From: Winogradskyella sp.
GTDB lineage: Bacteria; Bacteroidota; Bacteroidia; Flavobacteriales; Flavobacteriaceae
Reading direction: 5' to 3'
DNA: 19,760 nt
Assembly: GCA_030149115.1 (NCBI GenBank)
Contig: JASBSE010000198.1
Span: 1-19,760 of the forward strand
Under the pieces are notes generated by a model. It was not told where the DNA came from and did not search any database. It saw nothing but the letters and a program-made list of their open reading frames with translations. Position 1 is the stretch's first letter. Every line of letters begins with the position of its first letter. This document shows positions 1 to 6,333 of this stretch, piece after piece. The position numbers were made by a program, and so were the translations under genes.

Positions 1-464
1 TAAGCAAAACGCATATCATTTTTTAGGGAATCTATCTTTAAAAATGCATTGGCCCTAGGATTGTTAGATTCCACTTTACAGAATACTTGGTTGCCGAATG
101 AAAAAGGCAACTTTAAAGTATCCGTGTTTTTTGCGATAAAGAGTAATTCCTCGCTATCACTGCAATGGCCGTTAAAATGATTTATGCCTTGTTGGGTTTC
201 TGTACACTTGTCTACGTGAATGCGATAAATACGATTTTCGGTACTGAGCATATCGCCTTTAAACTCAAAAAAACCAGTTTCGTCTGCTGTAGTTTTTGCT
301 ATGATTTGTTCTGAGTAAACACCAGACATCTTGCGATAATCCTCAACTATGGAAAGGTACACGGTATTTTGCCATTCGTCAGGATTGGTGTAACCTGAAA
401 AGGAATATTGCGCCTTGCAACAAAGCGACAATAATAAAAAGCAAATCAACAATTTAAAGCGCAT
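1..464 (-). CDS. Secreted or membrane-anchored protein, N-terminal 154 residues (cut by the left edge)
   Basis: An open frame on the minus strand begins with ATG at 464-462 and runs off the left edge with no stop. The translation starts MRFKLLICFLLLSLCCKAQ, a clear signal peptide with likely cleavage before Gln19. The mature part begins YSFSGYTNPDEWQ and is rich in beta-strand-like stretches. It includes a segment typical of small secreted beta-sandwich domains (TTADETGFFEFKGDML, around residues 59-74) and three Cys at about 88, 101 and 129. I do not firmly recognise the family. The layout suggests the extracytoplasmic N-terminal domain of a larger protein; a membrane-anchored regulator with a cytoplasmic HTH is one possibility I half remember but cannot verify. 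It is transcribed divergently from the YqaE-like gene across a 110-base spacer. That the gene is real is well supported; its function is unknown. Confidence 0.8.
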   Translation of the reverse strand, partial: MRFKLLICFLLLSLCCKAQYSFSGYTNPDEWQNTVYLSIVEDYRKMSGVYSEQIIAKTTADETGFFEFKGDMLSTENRIYRIHVDKCTETQQGINHFNGHCSDSEELLFIAKNTDTLKLPFSFGNQVFCKVESNNPRANAFLKIDSLKNDMRFA

Positions 465-574
465 AAAACGAAACTACACAATTTTGTGAAACAATAAAAT
501 AGTACTGTATTAAATATGTAACAACTTTGGTGAAATTACGTCCTACAGATACATCAAATCAAAAATCGAAACTT

Positions 575-733
575 ATGAGTGTCTGGCGTGTTATACTAGC
601 TATTATTTTTCCACCATTATCTGTGGTAGATAAGGGTTGTGGCTCCTTTCTTATTACTTTTTTATTGTTTATATGTGGTTGGGTTCCTGGCGTTATTGCT
701 GCTTTGGTCATTCTCAATAATCCTGAGCGATAA
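575..733 (+). CDS. YqaE/Pmp3-family small membrane protein
   Basis: This 52-residue protein (MSVWRVILAIIFPPLSVVDK...) matches the YqaE/Pmp3 (UPF0057) family. It has a first membrane helix with the FPPLSV motif (about residues 5-20), a short turn with KGCGS (20-24), and a second helix with GWVPGVIAALVIL (36-48). In yeast and plants, relatives affect membrane potential and salt tolerance; in bacteria the role is poorly defined. The frame can be extended upstream to a TTG at 527. I chose the ATG at 575 because it gives the usual family length of about 52 residues and starts directly at the conserved MS.WR.ILAI. A CAACTTTG at 522-529, one base off the Bacteroidota -7 consensus, would also place the transcription start after that TTG. 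A lipoprotein gene follows 39 bases downstream, with its own -7 box between. Confidence 0.88.
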   Translation: MSVWRVILAIIFPPLSVVDKGCGSFLITFLLFICGWVPGVIAALVILNNPER

Positions 734-738
734 TTCCG

Positions 739-746
739 TATCTTTG
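739..746 (+). promoter_or_regulatory. Bacteroidota -7 promoter element TATCTTTG
   Basis: TATCTTTG followed by C is a perfect TAnnTTTG match, in the spacer between the YqaE-like gene and the lipoprotein gene, 26 bases before the ATG at 773. No TTG is found at the usual 19-21-base distance upstream, so this is half a promoter by sequence. Confidence 0.5.
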
Positions 747-772
747 CATTTCAGTAAATCAATATATTTATT

Positions 773-1582
773 ATGAAAAAACTTTTCATTTTATTCGCTT
801 TTGCCTGTTTTTTATCAAGCTGTAATGTTACTGAATCTATTGTGTTCGATAAGGATATGGGAGGGAAATACGTAACAGGTTTTGACATGTCGCCAATAAT
901 GCAAATGGCTGCGGCAAGTGGACAATCTTATAGTGATGACAAGGAGAAAAAAGAAAAAATGGATACTACGATTGTGTTCAACGATTTGTGGAAAACCCAT
1001 AAAGATAGTATTGCGGCCTTAAATGCAGAGCAACGTGCAGAATTGGAAAAGTTAAAAGGAATGGTTTTGGATATAGAAATGGATGAAGAAAAGAATATTT
1101 TTAGATTTAACATGTCTAAGGAATTCAAAAAGTTTGATGAGCTCAAGACTATATATGATCAAACGGATGAGGCTATGAACTATGTAAAAAATCTGGGTAA
1201 CAAAGCTGGTCAGGCTCCACAAGAGCAAATGGATGAATTGACCAAAACTGAAGAAGTTACATTTTTACTTAAGGGTAATACATTTTCTAGATTTCAACCA
1301 GCAACTGCAAAAACTGATGATTTGAACGAAAACGAAGATAGAGAAGTTGAGGTTGAGGATGGTGAAGATGGGTTTAAGGAACAGTTTATGGTGCAGTTTG
1401 ATGACATGTTAGCTAACTCTTATTATACACTCATTTATACGTTTCCAAAAAGGGTAAAATCTGTTTCTAAGGATAATGCAGTTGTATCTGAAGATGGTAA
1501 AACGGTAACCTACAAAGTGCCTTGGAACGCTATAAATGGTGATGCTTCACTTATGAATTTAGATATTGTTTTAGAAGATTAA
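773..1582 (+). CDS. Predicted lipoprotein of unknown function upstream of lipB
   Basis: A 269-residue protein whose N-terminus MKKLFILFAFACFLSSC is a lipoprotein signal peptide with lipobox LSSC and lipidated Cys17. The mature protein is charged and largely helical in its middle: a Lys/Glu-rich stretch near residues 58-66, then helices around 78-120 containing Glu/Lys heptad-like runs. An acidic stretch follows near residues 184-200 (NENEDREVEVEDGEDG). The last ~60 residues are beta-rich and end in VPWNAINGDASLMNLDIVLED. I do not recognise a domain. No acidic surface-export signal directly follows the Cys (NVTES), so a periplasmic-facing location is possible. The gene is followed by lipB after only three bases and in the same reading frame, so the two are very probably co-transcribed. 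Similar lipoproteins beside lipB would indicate a conserved flavobacterial pair, which I cannot check. Confidence 0.85.
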   Translation: MKKLFILFAFACFLSSCNVTESIVFDKDMGGKYVTGFDMSPIMQMAAASGQSYSDDKEKKEKMDTTIVFNDLWKTHKDSIAALNAEQRAELEKLKGMVLDIEMDEEKNIFRFNMSKEFKKFDELKTIYDQTDEAMNYVKNLGNKAGQAPQEQMDELTKTEEVTFLLKGNTFSRFQPATAKTDDLNENEDREVEVEDGEDGFKEQFMVQFDDMLANSYYTLIYTFPKRVKSVSKDNAVVSEDGKTVTYKVPWNAINGDASLMNLDIVLED

Positions 1583-1585
1583 GAT

Positions 1586-2284
1586 TTGAATAAAACCGTA
1601 AAACTTCAAGATTTAGGCTTAAAAGATTTTAAAGAAACCTGGGACTATCAGGAAACGCTTTTTAAAGCCATTTTAGATACTAAAATTAAGAATAGGCGAG
1701 AAGATGCAGGCTTAGCAACCGATAACCATTTTCTGTTTGTAGAGCATCCGCATGTGTACACTTTGGGCAAAAGTGGTGACTTATCTAATTTGTTGCTTTC
1801 AGAGGAACAATTAGTGGAAAAAGGTGCAACGTTCTATAAGATTAACAGAGGTGGAGATATTACATATCACGGTCCTGGGCAAATTGTCGGCTATCCCATT
1901 TTGGATTTAGATAATTTCTTTACAGACATACACAAATACCTCAGATTTTTAGAAGAGGTTATTATCCTTACTTTAGCTGAGTATGGTTTAAAAACCGAGC
2001 GCAGTTCTGGCGAAACAGGAGTTTGGTTGGATGTTGGTACTCCATTTGCACGAAAAATTTGTGCCATGGGAGTACGTGCCAGCCGTTGGGTTACTATGCA
2101 TGGTTTTGCGCTCAACGTCAATGCCGATTTAGGCTATTTTGATAATATTATTCCTTGTGGCATACGTGGTAAGGCAGTAACGTCTTTAAACAACGAACTT
2201 GGTTTGGATAAGGTAGATGAAGAAGAAGTGAAAACAAAGATTTTAAAGCATTTTAAAACGCTTTTTGAGGCTGAGTTTGTTTAA
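1586..2284 (+). CDS. lipB: Octanoyltransferase LipB (lipoyl(octanoyl) transferase)
   Basis: LipB transfers octanoyl from octanoyl-ACP to a lysine on lipoyl domains (pyruvate and 2-oxoglutarate dehydrogenases, glycine cleavage H protein). It is the first step of de novo lipoylation (EC 2.3.1.181) and cytosolic. The 232-residue translation carries the family signatures: FVEHPHVYTLGKSG (51-64), INRGGDITYHGPGQIVGYP (86-104), the lysine region FARKICAMGVRASRW with Lys157, and the acyl-accepting Cys191 in NIIPCGIRGKAVTSL. Length is normal. The only conventional start is TTG at 1586: the preceding lipoprotein's TAA is one codon upstream in the same frame, and the next in-frame Met is residue 161. 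Translation is therefore probably coupled to the upstream gene. The stop overlaps that of the converging gene on the other strand. Confidence 0.96.
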   Translation: MNKTVKLQDLGLKDFKETWDYQETLFKAILDTKIKNRREDAGLATDNHFLFVEHPHVYTLGKSGDLSNLLLSEEQLVEKGATFYKINRGGDITYHGPGQIVGYPILDLDNFFTDIHKYLRFLEEVIILTLAEYGLKTERSSGETGVWLDVGTPFARKICAMGVRASRWVTMHGFALNVNADLGYFDNIIPCGIRGKAVTSLNNELGLDKVDEEEVKTKILKHFKTLFEAEFV

Positions 2285-2562
2285 GTTTTTAGACGCTTTA
2301 TTGACTTTAGAATAAAAAACACAACCAAAGCTTGCACAAGGGCATTTAGAACTACAATTACCCAGAACACGTTTGTAGAGTTTTTATAAATACCTTGTTC
2401 AGGAAAAAGGCGGTTCCATAAGCTGATTGGGAAGGATATTATCTCATCAATGATATGAATGAAAATTCCGGGTTCTCTATTACCAAAATAATAGGATAAT
2501 GAAAATCCCAAGGTAATATCGACTAAGAATACTAAAAGAAATATCTTTAAAAATAGCTTCAT
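2281..2562 (-). CDS. Small two-helix membrane protein coupled to a Kir-type channel gene
   Basis: This 93-residue protein has two clear hydrophobic segments, about residues 3-26 and 65-87. They flank a short amphipathic loop (PGIFIHIIDEIISFPISLW, 31-49) and are followed by a basic C-terminus KSIKRLKT. By positive-inside reasoning both ends would be cytoplasmic. I do not recognise a family. Its ATG lies two bases after the TAA of the potassium-channel gene, an arrangement typical of translational coupling. This suggests, without proving, that the product works with the channel or in the same membrane response. The stop codon overlaps the lipB stop on the opposite strand within the palindrome TTAA at 2281-2284, so no intergenic terminator exists on this side. 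Confidence 0.8.
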   Translation of the reverse strand: MKLFLKIFLLVFLVDITLGFSLSYYFGNREPGIFIHIIDEIISFPISLWNRLFPEQGIYKNSTNVFWVIVVLNALVQALVVFFILKSIKRLKT

Positions 2563-2564
2563 TA

Positions 2565-3500
2565 TTAGGTATTTAATTCTGCTTTTTCACTTTCGTTAAT
2601 TCTGCTAACATCAATAAGAGTTTTTCCATTCAGTTTCTGAGCTATATACACAAACTTTTGTCCCCATTCTATCTCCTCTGGTTTGTAAGAAGATCTAGAA
2701 TATACCATTTGACCAGAAGATTCATCAAATGCTCTGAGCATAGTGATAAACTCAAAATCCTTTTCGTAATAATCGTTTTTGGTTAATCCGTAAAGCGGAC
2801 TGTTTTTGTCAATAGGATGCACTACGGTCCACATTGATGGGAAAAGCCTAACCTTATCTCTTTCTAAATCCAGTATATGAAAATCTCTTAGTTCCGAGTT
2901 TTTTCGCTTCATGGATGCACTAACGTTGATTTCTACGTCCAGTAATTCGTTTTTTTGAGGGTTAACCAGTCTAAACATAAATCCGTTAATGTTTTGATAT
3001 GGTGCAATTACAGCTTTTTGACTGAACTTAATTTTTGATATAGGCTTAGAAAATCGTCCATAAAGTAAACCTGTGGCCAATGCAAAAAACAGAAGGCCAA
3101 GAAGTGATTCTAATGCTGCAACTATATTTGCTGCTAAGCCCAAGGGAGCAACTTGGCCATAACCCAAAGTTGTTATGGTCTGGGCGCTAAAAAAGAACGC
3201 CTCCATAAACTGCTCAAAAGGTGATGTGCCATGAATACCAGTTAAATGTTCTATCCCAATAAGGCTGTAAATGGTTGCAAAAAGGGTATTAACAAGCAAA
3301 TAAGTGAGCACTACAACTCCAAAGAAGTGAGACCATTTCATAGTCACTAGACTATGGAAGAAATTTAAACGCTCAAGGAAGGATATGTTTGTTTTCTCGA
3401 TGTTAAAACTCCCGTCTTTGTTTAAGGCACGATAGCCTTGTGAGGACAATTTTTCACCCAGACCAAAGTCTTCAAACTCTTCTTGTTTGTGTTTTACCAT
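2565..3500 (-). CDS. Inward-rectifier (Kir/KirBac-like) potassium channel
   Basis: The 311-residue product has the bacterial Kir layout. A cytoplasmic N-terminus (1-57) includes an amphipathic slide-helix-like segment near 38-55. It is followed by a first membrane helix (about 58-82), a pore helix (about 97-109), the K+ selectivity filter TTLGYG (110-115), and a second membrane helix (about 120-148) ending in the gate-region sequence GRFSKP (148-153). The rest (about 160-300) is a beta-rich cytoplasmic domain like the immunoglobulin-like C-terminal domain of Kir channels, with the typical order FRLVN, INVSASM, WTVVHPID and FEFITMLRAFDE. Such channels form tetramers that pass K+ across the inner membrane. 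The usual Kir filter is T-x-G-Y/F-G, so TLGYG is a normal variant. The gene lies 36 bases downstream of the nucleoid-associated protein gene on the same strand and two bases upstream of the 93-residue membrane protein. Confidence 0.94.
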   Translation of the reverse strand: MVKHKQEEFEDFGLGEKLSSQGYRALNKDGSFNIEKTNISFLERLNFFHSLVTMKWSHFFGVVVLTYLLVNTLFATIYSLIGIEHLTGIHGTSPFEQFMEAFFFSAQTITTLGYGQVAPLGLAANIVAALESLLGLLFFALATGLLYGRFSKPISKIKFSQKAVIAPYQNINGFMFRLVNPQKNELLDVEINVSASMKRKNSELRDFHILDLERDKVRLFPSMWTVVHPIDKNSPLYGLTKNDYYEKDFEFITMLRAFDESSGQMVYSRSSYKPEEIEWGQKFVYIAQKLNGKTLIDVSRINESEKAELNT

Positions 3501-3536
3501 AAGGCGCTAAATTAAGAAAAAAAGGATGAAGAATTT

Positions 3537-4589
3537 TTATTGGTTTTCTGTGTTAAAAAACACTTTATAGTAGTGCATTTTCTTCTCTTGGTCATAGCCA
3601 CGTTCTAGATATTCCGCAGAAGCATCTGGTGCATCAACATCGAGTTTTATCTGTATGTTGGTGTCTAGTTTTATTTCGGTTTTTATTTTTTGTTTTTGCT
3701 TTTTTAGTGCAAGTTCAGAAACATCAAATTGGTTTCTAATCAGTACGTTGTTTTCGGTTTCGTAGGTTTTTTTGTAGTCTTCAAAGAGTTGTATTTGGTC
3801 TTCTTCTTCAAAGACTTCTTCTTTAAAGGTTTCAATATTTACAATTTCATTTTCTTTAAAGAAGTCTACTGTTTTTGCCAAGAAATTACTCTGTTCTTGT
3901 CCGCCAAAATTGGGTTGTAAAACTTCTTTAGAAAACTCTCTACACAACTCAATACAGTTTTTGGTGTGTTGGTTGCTGTCGTCTGGGTATTTAATATTTA
4001 GGAAACTTTTAATCCAGTATTGGGTATCGTAAGTATTATTATCAACACTAAACACTATTTTACCTTCCATGTCTGAAGTGTTTAATATTAAACAACCCTT
4101 ATCTACCTTTTTGGCCTGTATGCCTTTTTGCACCAAAATATCGTAGTTGCCTTCCTCTAAATAGGTCTGAAAAAACTCAGTTTTATTTTCAATTTTATAA
4201 ATGCCAATAGCATCTACAAAAAAGTCTTCATATTGAATGTTTTCAAAATGACAAACTAGTACATCTCCTGTTTTTATTTGCGCTGAATTGCTTTGCTCGT
4301 ACAGATGTGTTACGATGTGTTTTGAGGTCTCTACAAAATCAGCTTCCTCTTTAAAAAGTTGGTCAGAATAGGTGTTAATCTCATTAAGACCAACATTGCT
4401 ATGGTGATGAAAACGATAACTCTCTGCAACACTTACAAACGGTTTTAGTAAGTAAGGCAACATAAGATTGTATGTGGCTTCATCAAAATGCACAGCGGCA
4501 TCTGAAAAAGCGTTTTTAGTATCGTTGAATTTGTTACCAACCTTGTGAATAATACAGTGTTTTATGGATGCTTTTTGTCGTTTTATCAT
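3537..4589 (-). CDS. Nucleoid-associated protein, YejK/NdpA-like
   Basis: The 350-residue product resembles the NdpA/YejK (37-kDa nucleoid-associated) family, found in many bacteria and linked to the nucleoid. Its N-terminus IKHCIIHKVGNKFND and the alternating helix/strand pattern through about residue 230 (segments such as GDVLVCHFENIQYEDFFVDAI) fit the family. So does its length (E. coli YejK is about 335 residues). A C-terminal segment has a Lys/Gln-rich run (ALKKQKQKIKTEIKLDTNI) before a final ERGYDQEKKMHYYKVFF. The frame is open further upstream to 4661. I chose the ATG at 4589 because conserved sequence begins there and the extension would overlap the terminator hairpin at 4651-4679. 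It is probably cytoplasmic and DNA-associated by family; no function is shown by the context. It may be co-transcribed with the Kir channel downstream. Confidence 0.85.
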   Translation of the reverse strand: MIKRQKASIKHCIIHKVGNKFNDTKNAFSDAAVHFDEATYNLMLPYLLKPFVSVAESYRFHHHSNVGLNEINTYSDQLFKEEADFVETSKHIVTHLYEQSNSAQIKTGDVLVCHFENIQYEDFFVDAIGIYKIENKTEFFQTYLEEGNYDILVQKGIQAKKVDKGCLILNTSDMEGKIVFSVDNNTYDTQYWIKSFLNIKYPDDSNQHTKNCIELCREFSKEVLQPNFGGQEQSNFLAKTVDFFKENEIVNIETFKEEVFEEEDQIQLFEDYKKTYETENNVLIRNQFDVSELALKKQKQKIKTEIKLDTNIQIKLDVDAPDASAEYLERGYDQEKKMHYYKVFFNTENQ

Positions 4590-4650
4590 CAGTGAATAAA
4601 TAAGAAAATAAGTGTTTGCAATACTACAAAAGGTATGGCTTAAAACTAAA

Positions 4651-4679
4651 GAAAACGCCAAAATAAATTTGGCGTTTTC
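4651..4679 (-). terminator. Rho-independent terminator of the OmpA-family gene
   Basis: A perfect 12-bp stem (GAAAACGCCAAA with TTTGGCGTTTTC) surrounds a 5-base loop, 31 bases after the OmpA-family stop codon. Read on the minus strand, the downstream arm ends in GTTTTC and is followed by TTTAGTTTT, giving a U-rich tail. The A-rich flank means it may also work weakly on the plus strand, but no plus-strand gene ends here. Confidence 0.88.
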
Positions 4680-4710
4680 AAGACTTAGGGGCTTCGAGAT
4701 TTGGTTATCG

Positions 4711-6252
4711 TTATATTTTTATAAACTCTACACGTCTGTTTTGTGCTTTACCATCTGCGGTGCTGTTATCTGCTACTGGATCGCTCTCGCCTTTGCCTTC
4801 GGTTGTTAGGCGATTAGCAGAAATATTGTAAATATTTACTAAAGCATCTTTTACAGCTTCTGCTCTGTCTTTTGAGAGTTTTAAATTGGAGTCGTCTGAG
4901 CCATCAGAATCCGTGTGCCCAACAATGTTGAGCTTAATGCTATCGTCTTGCATTAACACTTGCGAAATTTGTCTTACAATACCAAGAGATTGTGGCTGTA
5001 TATTGGCAGAACCCGAATCGAATAAAATACCATTGGTAGAAATTTTTCCTTCGGACATAAGTTTGCGTCTTAGGTCTACACCACCTTCAGCAACTTTGAT
5101 ATTTTTTATGAATACACGTTCTTCACCATCTTTTAATCCGTACACATGAAATTTGAGGTAATTAAGCACGTTGAGCTCTTCGATAAATCTTGGAATATCT
5201 ACATATTTAACCTCGTTAACCCATAGTCTGTAGCGCTTTTTTGTAACAGAAATAGCAATGTGCGGTTGGTTTTTCACCTCGTCTCTTATGTCTGCAGTTA
5301 AGCCAGAGTTAATCATACCACCTTTTCCATTGAAATAGTTATATGTGTCTATGTTAAAAGGTGCGTACTGCCCCAAAGGAAGTGAAACGGATGCATAGTG
5401 GGTTTTTCCGTTTGTAAATGTGTTAGCATCACTTAGAATAACATGTAACCTTGCACCAGAGGATGTTTGATTACTTACACCAGAGGTTAGTAAATCAAAC
5501 TCAATGGTATAGTCTTCTGGTAGTTGGCTAATATCTGGTATAGCATATAGCCTGTAACCCGCTTTTAGCTCAAACCAATTACCTTCAACTTTGTTGAATT
5601 TTACTATATTACCAGATCCGTTAGTATTCCATTTACTTGGTAAATCTCCAATGAAATCATTTGAGAAATCATCGAAAAAGAGAAGTTTGTCCCCAGGAAC
5701 AAAATCGTATTTGCTATACACTTCTAATCCATCAGAAACGTTAGAGGGCGTTTCTTCAATACCAGCTTCATCGTTATCCTCGTTGATACTGTTAGTTTCC
5801 TCGTCTGATTTCTCTTCCGATTCTGTAGTACTATTGTCGTCTTCCGACTCGTGTTGACGCTGCCCTAAGAGTAATTCCTTAGCTGTTTTAATGCTGTAGG
5901 ATAAGGCTTTTTTTGCACGATTCATCTGTAGTGTGGCCTTACCTTGCTTTAATACTCCAACACCATCTAAATCGTTTATAATGTCTGGTGCGCTTTCACT
6001 TAACGATGACATCTCTTCAAGCGCTTCTTCAAGGACATCTATATCTTCATCTTCTAAAGGTTTACCAGAAGCTGCGTAACCATCATATTTATAGACTTTG
6101 TCGTATAAATCAAAAGACTCCTGAACAAAACTGTCTACACTAGCAACACCAACTCTACTTTTAGGGCGTTTTATTTTTTTTGTTTGGGCTTCAAGGGTAG
6201 GAGTAATAAAAAGGAGAATACAAAACGCGAGGGAAATTTTTGTAAAATTCAT
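4711..6252 (-). CDS. OmpA-family outer-membrane protein with a LamG-like middle domain
   Basis: A 513-residue protein with a signal peptide (MNFTKISLAFCILLFITPTLEAQ, likely cleaved before Gln23). Next come a helical region (about 40-130) and a very acidic, low-complexity linker (about 134-170, mostly Asp, Glu, Ser and Asn). A beta-rich domain follows (about 187-390) that begins LLFFDDFSNDFIGDLPSKW and looks like a concanavalin/LamG-type sandwich. The C-terminus is an OmpA/MotB peptidoglycan-binding domain (about 403-513), with GILFDSGSANIQP, NIVGHTDSDG (443-452), NLKLSKDRAEAV (456-467) and the closing NRRVEFIKI. The C-terminal domain should bind peptidoglycan in the periplasm; the middle domain may bind a carbohydrate or protein at the envelope. 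No N-terminal transmembrane barrel is visible. It is followed by a strong terminator, so it ends a transcription unit. Confidence 0.92.
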   Translation of the reverse strand: MNFTKISLAFCILLFITPTLEAQTKKIKRPKSRVGVASVDSFVQESFDLYDKVYKYDGYAASGKPLEDEDIDVLEEALEEMSSLSESAPDIINDLDGVGVLKQGKATLQMNRAKKALSYSIKTAKELLLGQRQHESEDDNSTTESEEKSDEETNSINEDNDEAGIEETPSNVSDGLEVYSKYDFVPGDKLLFFDDFSNDFIGDLPSKWNTNGSGNIVKFNKVEGNWFELKAGYRLYAIPDISQLPEDYTIEFDLLTSGVSNQTSSGARLHVILSDANTFTNGKTHYASVSLPLGQYAPFNIDTYNYFNGKGGMINSGLTADIRDEVKNQPHIAISVTKKRYRLWVNEVKYVDIPRFIEELNVLNYLKFHVYGLKDGEERVFIKNIKVAEGGVDLRRKLMSEGKISTNGILFDSGSANIQPQSLGIVRQISQVLMQDDSIKLNIVGHTDSDGSDDSNLKLSKDRAEAVKDALVNIYNISANRLTTEGKGESDPVADNSTADGKAQNRRVEFIKI

Positions 6253-6253
6253 T

Positions 6254-6306
6254 TTAAGTAATTGATTAATAGCGCTCTAAAAATAAGAATAACTATTGAT
6301 ACTTAA
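6254..6306. repeat. Imperfect inverted repeat just upstream of the OmpA-family start codon
   Basis: TTAAGTA (6254-6260) and TTAATAG (6266-6272) face CTATTGA (6293-6299) and TACTTAA (6300-6306). Together the arms pair at 13 of 14 positions, with a 5-base bulge and a 20-base centre. The structure lies in the 81-base gap between the large lipoprotein gene and the OmpA-family gene, directly before the latter's ATG. It is AT-rich, has no U-tract of terminator type, and could be a leader structure, an operator or chance. Confidence 0.3.
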
Positions 6307-6333
6307 AAATTAAAACTTAAAATGGTTAATAAG

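Noticed and set aside
477..488. Small palindrome CACAA-TT-TTGTG in the divergent spacer between the first two genes
   Set aside because: A 5-bp arm in AT-rich DNA is expected by chance; no second copy seen.
527..574. Upstream TTG start for the YqaE-like protein
   Set aside because: It adds 16 polar residues not typical of the family. The ATG at 575 gives the normal length of about 52 residues.
4590..4661. N-terminal extension of the nucleoid-associated protein to 4661
   Set aside because: It would overlap the terminator hairpin at 4651-4679 and adds a hydrophobic stretch absent from this family. The conserved sequence starts at the ATG at 4589.
4886..5857. Plus-strand open frames inside the OmpA-family gene (4886-5149, 5591-5857)
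   Set aside because: They lie wholly opposite a well-supported gene, lack recognisable domains and have Ser/Leu-rich content typical of antisense reading.
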